Shown here one piece after another: positions 1 to 5,750 of a stretch of 6,365 bases of DNA. The stretch comes from Geobacter sp. UBA5608. Its GTDB lineage: Bacteria; Desulfobacterota; Desulfuromonadia; Geobacterales; Pseudopelobacteraceae. The translations under genes and the position numbers were made by a program. Within the stretch, counting starts at the first letter, position 1. Every line of letters starts with the position of its first letter. The stretch is from contig DIKW01000085.1 of assembly GCA_002424705.1 (NCBI GenBank), forward strand, positions 422 through 6,786, written 5' to 3'. Under the pieces are notes generated by a model that saw only the letters and a list, made by a program, of their open reading frames with translations, was not told the DNA's origin and made no database searches.

Positions 1-521
1 CCGAGACCTTGAAGGAGCTGTCAGGCCTCAAAGTGGGCGATGCCCTGCTGCTCTCCGGCACCATCGTGGTGGGCCGCGATATCGCCCACGCCAAGTTCAA
101 GGAGATCCTGGACAGTGGCAAGCCGCTGCCTGAGTACCTCAAAAACTACCCGATCTACTATGCTGGCCCGGCAAAGACTCCGGCCGGTAAGCCCTCTGGC
201 TCCTTCGGCCCGACCACTGCCGGACGGATGGACTCCTATGTTGATCTGCTGCAGGAAAACGGCGGTTCAATGATCATGATCGCCAAGGGCAACCGTTCCC
301 AGCAAGTAACCGATGCCTGCAAGAAGCACGGTGGCTTCTACCTGGGCTCCATCGGCGGTCCGGCCGCCATCTTGGCCGAGGAGAACATCAAGAAGGTCGA
401 GTGCATCGACTTCCCTGAACTTGGTATGGAAGCGGTCTGGAAGATCGAGGTCGAAAACTTCCCGGCCTTTATCCTGGTGGATGACAAGGGTAACGACTTC
501 TTCAAACAACTGGGCCTGTAA
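1..521 (+). CDS. Fumarate hydratase, class I (Fe-S), C-terminal part; 5' end outside window
   Basis: Class I fumarase interconverts fumarate and malate in the TCA cycle, in the cytoplasm, using a [4Fe-4S] cluster. Only the last 172 codons are visible, reading from base 3 without a start, so the gene is cut by the window edge and the cluster cysteines of the N-terminal domain lie outside. The visible part is the C-terminal (beta, fumarase_C) domain and closely resembles E. coli FumA/FumB as I remember them. It contains GRDIAH (nt 72-89), GPTTAGRMD (207-233), AKGNRSQ (282-302), the GGFYLGSIGGPAA stretch (331-369), and the ending FPAFILVDDKGNDFF. In characterised class I enzymes the Arg, Thr and Lys residues of the first three motifs line the substrate site, and all are present. 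The gene ends in TAA, with a strong terminator 20 nt downstream, so it is the last gene of its transcript. A TTG at base 9 is internal, not the start. L(+)-tartrate dehydratase is a related alternative, but the near-identity to FumA motifs favours fumarase. Confidence 0.95.
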   Translation, partial: ETLKELSGLKVGDALLLSGTIVVGRDIAHAKFKEILDSGKPLPEYLKNYPIYYAGPAKTPAGKPSGSFGPTTAGRMDSYVDLLQENGGSMIMIAKGNRSQQVTDACKKHGGFYLGSIGGPAAILAEENIKKVECIDFPELGMEAVWKIEVENFPAFILVDDKGNDFFKQLGL

Positions 522-541
522 ACCGGTTTACAGCACACGGT

Positions 542-580
542 AACGCCCTCGACGGTCCCCGTCGGGGGCGTTTTCTTTTT
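542..580 (+). terminator. Rho-independent terminator of the fumarase gene
   Basis: A 14-bp stem (542-555 with 559-572) has one T-G wobble pair, a 3-nt loop, and a T-rich run at 571-580. It starts 20 nt after the fumarase stop codon and separates that gene from the downstream kinase operon. The remaining gap to 699 shows no convincing promoter. Confidence 0.93.
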
Positions 581-699
581 GACCATACCGACTATCGAAC
601 ACAAGCGAAATTTTGTGGTAATGTAGTTTTACACTCCTCATGCCATATCGAAGACTCTAATCATATTGAACCGACACCCACGCAACGCTGGAGAGGGGT

Positions 700-1785
700 A
701 TGAACCCGTTTAGTGCCGAAAAAAAACACAACGAAGCACACTCCAAAGTACTATCTCCTCCACGCCTTATCGTTAGCCTGATGGTGATACTGTTTCTGGC
801 CGAGACACTGGTCATGTTCACCCTGCCACGTTTTTTCCATACCTCGATCGACTTTGTCGACAACTTTGCCGACTCCGTACTGCTGGTGCTGATCAGTGCA
901 CCGTTTCTTTGGTTTTTAGTTGCCCGTCCGCTCCATAGTTATGCCAGAGAGGTCGAACGGCTGAACGTGGCCTTGGCGGAACGGGCTTTAGAACTACAAC
1001 ACCAGAATACCCAGCTGCAACTGACCTACCGTGAGCTGCAAGCTGAGACAACAGCACGTCAACAGACCATGGAGGAATTACGAGAGAAACAGCAGCTGCT
1101 GCTTCAACAAAGCCGCATGGCCGCCATGGGGGAGATGCTCGGCAACATTGCTCATCAATGGCGTCAGCCCCTCAATCTGGTCGGCATTAAAATTCAAGAA
1201 ATCGGGTTTGCTCAGCGCCACGGTCAACTGGACAATGAGTTACTCAACGCCAATATCGTCTCTGCCATGGGCATCCTGCAACATCTGTCCCAGACCATTA
1301 CCGTCTTCCAGAACTACAACTCGTCGGACAAAGAACGGGGACTATTCAGCGTAACGCAGGTAATTGCCGACACGGTGCAGATTCTGGATGAAAGCATGAA
1401 AACCAGTGGTATTGCCCTGCTGGTCCAAGCCACCGGCGAACCTCAGCTCAATGGTTATCGCCACGAATTCGGTCAAGTGCTCATGAATCTGATCTTGAAT
1501 GCCAAGGATGCTCTGCTGGAACACGGGACCAACAGCCCAGCGATTATTGTACGCGCCTGGACCGCCGAGGCAGAACGGGTGATTGTTACCGTCAGCGACA
1601 ACGGTGGTGGTATCAGGTCTGAAATCATATCCAAAATTTTCGACCCTTTCTTTACCACGAAGCCGCTCGGTAAAGGGACCGGGGTCGGTCTGTTTCTCTC
1701 CAAGAGCATCATTGAGAAAAACATGGGTGGCTGCCTCACCGTACGCAACACCGGCGATGGCGCTGAATTCAGAATCGAGATTTAA
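700..1785 (+). CDS. Membrane-bound sensor histidine kinase (HQWRQPL-type)
   Basis: This is a 361-aa two-component sensor kinase in the inner membrane. It is predicted to autophosphorylate on histidine and pass the phosphate to the adjacent regulator. Two hydrophobic segments (about residues 23-43 and 59-76) flank a periplasmic loop of only about 15 residues, so there is no room for an extracytoplasmic sensor domain. A long Gln/Glu/Leu-rich coiled coil (about 80-137) leads into the phospho-acceptor box, where MGEMLGNIAHQWRQPLN carries His152. The ATPase domain is complete: N box NLILNAKDAL (Asn263, Asn267), G1 DNGGGI (300-305), F box FDPFFTTK (314-321) and G2 GTGVGLFLSKSIIE (326-339). No PAS, HAMP or GAF domain is recognisable. 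ATG 700 is preceded by a purine-rich GGAGAGGGG site at 690-698. The next gene starts 2 nt after the stop, so the two are an operon. The region looks somewhat more A/T-rich than the fumarase and helicase genes. The stimulus is unknown. Confidence 0.93.
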   Translation: MNPFSAEKKHNEAHSKVLSPPRLIVSLMVILFLAETLVMFTLPRFFHTSIDFVDNFADSVLLVLISAPFLWFLVARPLHSYAREVERLNVALAERALELQHQNTQLQLTYRELQAETTARQQTMEELREKQQLLLQQSRMAAMGEMLGNIAHQWRQPLNLVGIKIQEIGFAQRHGQLDNELLNANIVSAMGILQHLSQTITVFQNYNSSDKERGLFSVTQVIADTVQILDESMKTSGIALLVQATGEPQLNGYRHEFGQVLMNLILNAKDALLEHGTNSPAIIVRAWTAEAERVIVTVSDNGGGIRSEIISKIFDPFFTTKPLGKGTGVGLFLSKSIIEKNMGGCLTVRNTGDGAEFRIEI

Positions 1786-1787
1786 AT

Positions 1788-2210
1788 ATGAAACAAACAC
1801 GTGCTTCAGCCTGCTTCAAGCTCCTGTTAGTGGAGGACGACATCGTGGTCTGCCAGGCCATCGCCAAGATGCTGGCAGTGGAGTTCCCTGCAGCTGAGAT
1901 CTACACTGCCGAAAACGGCCAACAAGGCCTAGAACTGTTCCGAAAGCATCGTCCGGAGATCGTCATCACAGACATCAATATGCCAATCATGAACGGTTTT
2001 GAAATGGCAAAACAACTTAAAGCTCTATTGCCTGACATCAGCTTTATCGTTATTACCGGGTACAGCGATAAGCGCCACCTAAACGACTTCAACTCCATCG
2101 GATTTTACACCTATATCATCAAGCCGGTTGATCTGGACAAACTGTTCAACCTGGTAGAACAGTGCTATACAGAGAGAATACGTGCCTCGAACCTCCCCCC
2201 AAACGACTAA
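1788..2210 (+). CDS. Single-domain response regulator (CheY-like receiver)
   Basis: This is a 140-aa cytoplasmic receiver domain, the probable phosphorylation partner of the kinase encoded 2 nt upstream. The receiver fold covers about residues 11-130: LLLVEDD gives the acidic pair Asp17/Asp18, VITDIN places the phospho-acceptor at Asp62, IVITGYSD carries the conserved Thr90, and YIIKPVD carries Lys112 followed by cis-Pro113. All residues needed for phosphorylation are therefore present. After the receiver only a short polar tail (ERIRASNLPPND) remains, so there is no DNA-binding, enzymatic or effector domain. Output is probably by protein-protein contact or onward phosphotransfer. ATG 1788 is the only reasonable start, since the next in-frame GTG would remove the first strand and acidic pocket. 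There is no strong Shine-Dalgarno sequence, only a weak GAGA within the kinase's last codons, so translation is probably coupled to the kinase. No clear terminator follows. Confidence 0.93.
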   Translation: MKQTRASACFKLLLVEDDIVVCQAIAKMLAVEFPAAEIYTAENGQQGLELFRKHRPEIVITDINMPIMNGFEMAKQLKALLPDISFIVITGYSDKRHLNDFNSIGFYTYIIKPVDLDKLFNLVEQCYTERIRASNLPPND

Positions 2211-2323
2211 CGAATCTAATCAAATCCGGGGAGACCACCTTGCTTGAGGATCGCCTTATAAATACCCATCAACGTTGCACCCTCTGCCTAGTCAGACAGC
2301 AAGCAGCATGCTCCATCCTCATC

Positions 2324-2351
2324 TTGTCATAACGCTGAACAGTGCTATACT
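2324..2351 (+). promoter_or_regulatory. Sigma70-type promoter for the exported protein gene
   Basis: A -35 box TTGTCA (2324-2329, 5 of 6 consensus) and a -10 box TATACT (2346-2351, 5 of 6) are separated by 16 bp. The expected transcription start is near 2358, giving a short leader of about 28 nt before the ATG at 2386. This placement also excludes any start codon upstream of the promoter for this gene. The 113 bases between the regulator stop and this promoter (2211-2323) hold nothing else I can support. Confidence 0.7.
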
Positions 2352-2385
2352 TATTAAGAATTTCTTCCCCTGGAGGTACTTAAGC

Positions 2386-2835
2386 ATGAAACGTCTCGTG
2401 ACCACGTTTGTCTGCGCATTGCTGTTATGCCCTGCCACCGCTGTCTGGGCCAGCCTGGACGGCTTCATGGCCAACCTGAACGTGCAGGCCCGGGCCGACC
2501 TGCCCGGCTTCAAGGCCGGTATCGCAGCCCAGTTCGGCGTGCCGCTGCCGCAGGTTGATGCGGTCTTTGCCCAGGTGGCCGCACCGGCCGATGTCTTTAT
2601 GACCTTCCAACTGGGACAGATGACCAACAAGCCCGCACCGGTGGTACTGCAAACCTACCGCGCCAGCAAGAGCAAAGGGTGGGGCGCCATGGCCAAGGAA
2701 CTGGGCATCAAGCCGGGATCGGCCGAGTTCCACGCCCTGAAGGACGGTAATCTGCGCTACATCGGCCAGCAAGGCGGTGGTGGCGACGAGCGACCCGGCA
2801 AGGGCAAGGGCAGAGGCAAGGGCCACAACAAATAA
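2386..2835 (+). CDS. Small exported protein of unknown function with Gly/Lys-rich tail
   Basis: This is a 149-aa protein that I cannot assign to a named family. The start at ATG 2386 is supported by a GGAGG ribosome-binding site at 2372-2376, by the promoter at 2324-2351, and by the signal peptide that begins exactly there: MKR, a hydrophobic core to about residue 15, and probable signal peptidase I cleavage after AVWA (22/23). The mature part is about 127 aa. It has a predicted helical region (about 24-95), then GWGAMAKELGIKPGSAEFHALK (98-119), which looks like the conserved core, and a low-complexity tail (130-149) of GGGGDERPGKGKGRGKGHNK type. There are no cysteines in the mature part, and no obvious catalytic motif or membrane anchor. 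It is probably periplasmic or secreted, and the tail could bind anionic polymers, but that is a guess. From memory, similar short proteins with a GWG..A..LGIKPGS..FHALK pattern occur in related bacteria, without known function. The gene is monocistronic and ends at a strong hairpin. Confidence 0.85.
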   Translation: MKRLVTTFVCALLLCPATAVWASLDGFMANLNVQARADLPGFKAGIAAQFGVPLPQVDAVFAQVAAPADVFMTFQLGQMTNKPAPVVLQTYRASKSKGWGAMAKELGIKPGSAEFHALKDGNLRYIGQQGGGGDERPGKGKGRGKGHNK

Positions 2836-2858
2836 CCAACCCATGCATCGAAAACGAT

Positions 2859-2893
2859 CAACGCCCCGTCAGATGACTTCTGACGGGGCGTTG
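2859..2893. terminator. Bidirectional hairpin terminator between convergent genes
   Basis: A perfect 15-bp inverted repeat (2859-2873 with 2879-2893) encloses a 5-nt loop. It lies between the ends of the plus-strand exported protein gene (2835) and the minus-strand bactofilin gene (2923). The T tract is poor in the plus direction (GTTGGC follows) and modest in the minus direction, where TTTT (complement of 2851-2854) follows the stem. It most likely ends both transcripts through stem stability. Confidence 0.8.
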
Positions 2894-2922
2894 GCATACA
2901 TGCGTTACGGTTCAGCGGTTTT

Positions 2923-3300
2923 TCAGACGTTGGCAAGCTCTTCAGTACCGCTGTAGGCGATCTCCTTGGAACGCTTCATGGTTGAGCGCCCGTCGAACTG
3001 GGCCCCATCGGCGATGGTCAGTCGTGCCGCGCTGATGTCGCCGCACACGTCGCCGGTACGCTGGATATCTACCCCCTCAGCAGCCCTGATCTGACCGATG
3101 ATCCGTCCGCCGATGATCATCTGTCGTACCACCGCATCACCGGTGATCAGTCCTTTATCGCCAATGATCACGCAGTCGGCGGTCACGTTGCCTTCAATAG
3201 CGCCATCAACACGAATCGTACCCTTTGAGGTCAGGTCACCGCGTATCGCCGATTCAGGTCCGATGATCACTTCCAGCTTCTGTTGTTTAGCAGAAAACAT
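2923..3300 (-). CDS. Bactofilin (polymer-forming cytoskeletal protein)
   Basis: This is a 125-aa protein of the bactofilin (DUF583) family. Such proteins self-assemble into filaments through a right-handed beta-helix and act as scaffolds at the membrane for cell-wall enzymes and cell-shape proteins. Almost the whole chain is the repeat region, with short alternating hydrophobic/glycine turns: IIGPESAIRGDLTSKGTIRVDGAIEGNV (12-39), VIIGDKGLITGDAVVRQMIIGGRIIGQI (44-71), and a last rung near 84-104 ending in the typical FDGRSTM. The flanking tails are short (about 10 residues before, 20 after), as in the family. ATG 3300 is preceded by AAGGAGG with 7-nt spacing, a near-perfect ribosome-binding site. 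The gene lies 12 nt after an M23 peptidase gene, a pairing seen repeatedly for bactofilins (for example Caulobacter bacA with ldpA, and the csd/ccmA genes of Helicobacter). Their joint role is local control of peptidoglycan. Confidence 0.95.
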   Translation of the reverse strand: MFSAKQQKLEVIIGPESAIRGDLTSKGTIRVDGAIEGNVTADCVIIGDKGLITGDAVVRQMIIGGRIIGQIRAAEGVDIQRTGDVCGDISAARLTIADGAQFDGRSTMKRSKEIAYSGTEELANV

Positions 3301-3307
3301 CCAGCTG

Positions 3308-3314
3308 CCTCCTT
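3308..3314 (-). promoter_or_regulatory. Bactofilin ribosome-binding site overlapping the peptidase stop codon
   Basis: On the minus strand the sequence reads TAAGGAGG: the last two bases of the peptidase stop TAA (3315-3313) are the first two bases of the AAGGAGG site (3314-3308) for the bactofilin ATG at 3300. This arrangement favours re-initiation or coupled translation, keeping the two products in proportion. Confidence 0.85.
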
Positions 3315-4170
3315 ATCGTAGCGCCACTCGCTCGTTTGACTCTTTGATGAAGTCAGACGGATCCACCGGCCGTCCCTGACGCCAAACCTCGTAGTGAACA
3401 TGCACGCCGGTGGCGGTGCCGGTGGCCCCAGCCAAAGCGATCTGTTCGCCCCGCTTGACGGTCTGCCCCACCCGGGCGGTGTTGCGATCGTTGTGGGCAT
3501 AGACGGTGCTGAAGCCGTGGCCGTGTTCGATCACCACCACGTTGCCGTTGCCGGCGCCGTAACCGGATACGCTGACAATGCCGTCAGCCGTGGCATGTAC
3601 CGGGGTCCCACGCTGTGCGGAAAGGTCAATGCCGCTGTGAAAGCGCTGCTTACCGTATTTGGGATGCACCCGCATACCGAAGCCCGAACTGAAACGACCG
3701 GCTACCGGCAAGCCCTGAGGAGTCGAGCGGTAGAGGTCACGTTGTTGCGCCAGATAAGTGCGGATGCCGACCACCGACTTCAACGATTCGTCGATCTGCA
3801 GCTTCAGCTCTTCAATATCAATCGAACCGTCGCTCGGCTCCGTTACTGCGGCATCCAACACCTTTTTGCGCGAACCGTGGGACAGCAACCGCTTGAACTC
3901 AGCCTCAGCCTGCTTCAACGAATGGATGCTGCCCTGCACGGACTGTAGCTGCCCGGCCATGTCGTTATACTTGCGCTTCATAACGAAATAATCAACGGCG
4001 TGATAGGTGAGCGAAAGGGTATAGACCCCCCCCACCCCGGCAAAGACCACCATCATCCCCAAGACCACCAGCGGTAGCTTGAGGTTAAAAGTGCCCACCC
4101 GGGTGTGGGGAATCAGCATGATGGTAATCGGCGTGAACAGTTTCTTCAGCCATGGTTGCAGTCTGTGCAT
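3313..4170 (-). CDS. Membrane-anchored M23 (LytM-type) peptidoglycan endopeptidase
   Basis: This is a 285-aa zinc metallopeptidase predicted to cut peptide cross-links in periplasmic peptidoglycan. An N-terminal cytoplasmic stretch with the motif KLFTPITIMLIPH (10-22) precedes one transmembrane segment (about 32-54). A coiled-coil/linker region follows (about 64-150), then the LytM domain (about 154-275). Zinc ligands are present: His178 and Asp182 in HSGIDL, and His259 in the HVH of GVHVHYEV (257-259). His226 in YAHND and His257 fill the catalytic positions, so the enzyme looks active. ATG 4170 was chosen because it starts the conserved-looking MHRLQPWLKKLF and follows a G-rich stretch. A longer version from GTG 4245 has no ribosome-binding site and would begin inside a putative promoter. 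The stop codon overlaps the ribosome-binding site of the downstream bactofilin gene, which suggests that bactofilin positions this enzyme. The helicase gene ends 143 nt upstream. Confidence 0.93.
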   Translation of the reverse strand: MHRLQPWLKKLFTPITIMLIPHTRVGTFNLKLPLVVLGMMVVFAGVGGVYTLSLTYHAVDYFVMKRKYNDMAGQLQSVQGSIHSLKQAEAEFKRLLSHGSRKKVLDAAVTEPSDGSIDIEELKLQIDESLKSVVGIRTYLAQQRDLYRSTPQGLPVAGRFSSGFGMRVHPKYGKQRFHSGIDLSAQRGTPVHATADGIVSVSGYGAGNGNVVVIEHGHGFSTVYAHNDRNTARVGQTVKRGEQIALAGATGTATGVHVHYEVWRQGRPVDPSDFIKESNERVALR

Positions 4171-4235
4171 CTGACGACCCCCGTACAGACGGAAAACCTC
4201 TCCGAAGGACAGTGTGCGCGGTGGGAGGGAGCGAC

Positions 4236-4265
4236 AAAATAGCACAGATATGTGCGAAATAACAA
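4236..4265 (-). promoter_or_regulatory. Candidate promoter for the M23 peptidase/bactofilin operon
   Basis: On the minus strand, -35 TTGTTA (4265-4260, 4 of 6) and an extended -10 TGCTATTTT (hexamer TATTTT at 4241-4236, 4 of 6) are 18 bp apart. They lie about 65 nt upstream of ATG 4170, in the gap after the helicase gene. The spacer contains the inverted repeat GCACA-gata-TGTGC (4242-4255), a possible operator. The hexamers are weak, so read-through from the helicase gene remains possible; no clear terminator follows the helicase. Confidence 0.3.
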
Positions 4266-4313
4266 AGATTTTTTGCGCACCGCGCTGACCCAGAATCCAT
4301 GCGGGGTCGCGGG

Positions 4314-5597
4314 CTAGCGACCTGTTCTTGCGTGGCTTGAGGCCCCTGTCGGCCGGGGTCCACGTTTTTTGGTACCCGCCGGATGCCCGGTTTTTGCAGG
4401 TTCGGCCACTGGTTTACGGCGCGGGTTCGGCTGTCGAGGTGGCCGGGCAAACTCTTCATCCTTGCGCGGGGCCGGCACACTATAGTCAAAGCCCTCAATG
4501 GTGCGGCGTTCGATGGTGGTACCCAGCGTCTTCTCTATGGCTCGCACCATGGCGCCATCCTCGTCGGTGACCAAGGTAAAGGCATCGCCACTTTTGGCAG
4601 CCCGGCCGGTGCGGCCGATACGGTGGATATAGGCCTCAGTGGTGTCGGGAATGTCGTAGTTGATCACGTGTGAGACCTGGGAGACATCGATACCCCGGGC
4701 AGCGATGTCGGTGGCCACCAGGATCTGGAACGTGCCGCTACGAAAGCCCTCCATGGCAGCCTGACGACGGTTCTGGGACAGGTTACCCTGCAATGAGGCC
4801 GCGGTGTAGCCGGCCTTTTCCAGTTGCTCACCCAGCCGTTTGGCACGGTGCTTGGTGCGGGTAAAGATCAGCACCGATTCGGTGTCGGTATGTTTGAGCA
4901 GTTGCATCATCAGCGGTGTCTTCAGATGCTGGGCAACCGGATAGAGGGCATGGCTGACCGTGGCGGCCGGGGCCACCGTATCAACCTGCACCGTCACCGG
5001 ATCACGCAATATCTCGCGGGCCAGGCCGCGGATCTCAGCCGGCATGGTGGCAGAGAACAACATGGTCTGACGCTGGCTCGGCAGGTGTTTGAGGATGCGG
5101 CGGATATCGGGCAGGAAGCCCATGTCGAACATCTGGTCGGCCTCGTCCAGCACCAGCAGCTCCAGGTAGCTCAGATCAATGGTGCCCTGACTGATATGAT
5201 CCAGCAACCTGCCGGGGCAGGCCACCACGATCTCCACACCGTTTTTCAGCTTCTCAATCTGCGGATTGACACCAACACCGCCATAGACGGTGATACTCTT
5301 CAAACGGGTCTGCTGCCCCAGCTCAAGCAGAGAGTCATTGATCTGTTCAGCCAGTTCACGGGTGGGGGCAATCACCAGCGCCCGCACCTGCTTGCGGGGG
5401 CCCTGCATCAGGCGGTGCAGGATCGGCAGGGCAAAGGCCGCAGTCTTGCCGGTGCCGGTCTGGGCCAGGCCCATGATATCGTGTCCGGCCATGATCTTGG
5501 GAATGGCCTGTGACTGGATCGGGGTGGGGGTTTCATAGCCAGCGCTTTTTACGCCGCCCAGCACCTTGGGGTGCAGGCTGAATGATTGAAACGGCAT
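4314..5597 (-). CDS. rhlE: DEAD-box ATP-dependent RNA helicase, RhlE type
   Basis: This is a 427-aa cytoplasmic RNA helicase that unwinds short RNA duplexes using ATP, with likely roles in ribosome assembly, RNA turnover or cold adaptation. All core motifs are present: Q motif GYETPTPIQ (20-28), motif I AQTGTGKT (45-52), Ia PTRELA (78-83), GG (106-107), Ib CPGR (127-130, usually TPGR), II DEAD (151-154) and III SAT (182-184). In the second RecA domain there is IV LIFTRTK (243-249), V ATDIAARGID (295-304) and VI HRIGRTGR (325-332). A basic Pro/Arg/Lys-rich tail (about 375-427) without defined structure replaces the DbpA-type RNA-binding domain, which fits RhlE. ATG 5597 has an AAGGAA ribosome-binding site at 5608-5603 and begins MPFQSFSLHP, typical for the family. 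A TTG at 5624 lies in a terminator T tract and is not credible. An intrinsic terminator sits only 28 nt upstream of the ATG. The exact paralogue (RhlE versus related single-copy helicases) is less certain than the family. Confidence 0.93.
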   Translation of the reverse strand: MPFQSFSLHPKVLGGVKSAGYETPTPIQSQAIPKIMAGHDIMGLAQTGTGKTAAFALPILHRLMQGPRKQVRALVIAPTRELAEQINDSLLELGQQTRLKSITVYGGVGVNPQIEKLKNGVEIVVACPGRLLDHISQGTIDLSYLELLVLDEADQMFDMGFLPDIRRILKHLPSQRQTMLFSATMPAEIRGLAREILRDPVTVQVDTVAPAATVSHALYPVAQHLKTPLMMQLLKHTDTESVLIFTRTKHRAKRLGEQLEKAGYTAASLQGNLSQNRRQAAMEGFRSGTFQILVATDIAARGIDVSQVSHVINYDIPDTTEAYIHRIGRTGRAAKSGDAFTLVTDEDGAMVRAIEKTLGTTIERRTIEGFDYSVPAPRKDEEFARPPRQPNPRRKPVAEPAKTGHPAGTKKRGPRPTGASSHARTGR

Positions 5598-5624
5598 GGG
5601 TGTTCCTTCTTTCGTGCTGCACAA

Positions 5625-5652
5625 GAAAAAAGCCCCGAAGATTTCCGGGGCT
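5625..5652 (-). terminator. Intrinsic terminator after the pyrophosphatase gene, inside the helicase leader
   Basis: Read on the minus strand, a 7-bp stem AGCCCCG/CGGGGCT (5652-5646 with 5637-5631) and an 8-nt loop are followed by a run of six T (5631-5626). This is a textbook rho-independent terminator about 100 nt after the pyrophosphatase stop. It also lies only 17 nt from the helicase ribosome-binding site, leaving no space for a separate downstream promoter, so it may act as an attenuator of the helicase gene. Confidence 0.85.
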
Positions 5653-5706
5653 GACGAATGCGGTTGTACTCGTGATCTTCCTGGAACAGCTTGTAATAGT
5701 TGATGT

Positions 5707-5735
5707 ACAGTACCAGTTCAGGGGCTCGAGGTCAA
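5707..5735 (-). promoter_or_regulatory. Candidate promoter for the helicase gene
   Basis: On the minus strand, -35 TTGACC (5735-5730, 5 of 6) is followed after 17 bp by -10 TACTGT (5712-5707, 3 of 6) with an extended-10 TG at the right distance. Transcription would start near 5700 and give a leader of about 100 nt that contains the terminator hairpin. The -10 match is poor, and the same stretch can also be read as protein-like sequence, so this call is tentative. Confidence 0.35.
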
Positions 5736-5750
5736 TTGAAGAAATGGTGA

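Noticed and set aside
616..632. GG...TTAC pattern resembling a sigma54 (-24/-12) promoter upstream of the kinase
   Set aside because: The invariant GC of the -12 element is missing and the spacing does not fit, so no promoter is called for the kinase operon.
2257..2262. TATAAA sequence upstream of the exported protein gene
   Set aside because: No acceptable -35 box lies 16-18 bp upstream, and a much better promoter is present at 2324-2351.
2275..2385. 37-codon N-terminal extension of the exported protein from a TTG start
   Set aside because: The extension begins upstream of the promoter and would bury the signal peptide. ATG 2386 has a GGAGG site.
2425..2844. 139-codon open frame on the minus strand across the exported protein gene
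   Set aside because: The plus-strand gene has a promoter, ribosome-binding site and signal peptide; this frame has none of these.
3394..3948. 184-codon open frame on the plus strand across the M23 peptidase gene
   Set aside because: It is the antisense shadow of an intact peptidase gene, with no recognisable domain.
4171..4245. 25-codon N-terminal extension of the M23 peptidase from GTG 4245
   Set aside because: It has no ribosome-binding site, overlaps a candidate -10 box, and the extra residues do not look like part of the anchor.
4824..5513. 229-codon open frame on the plus strand across the helicase gene
   Set aside because: It is antisense to a helicase whose motifs are complete. The Gln/His-rich composition is what a reversed GC-rich gene gives, and no family or ribosome-binding site is visible.
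5598..5624. 9-codon extension of the helicase from TTG 5624
   Set aside because: The start would lie at the edge of the terminator T tract, and the good ribosome-binding site is positioned for ATG 5597.
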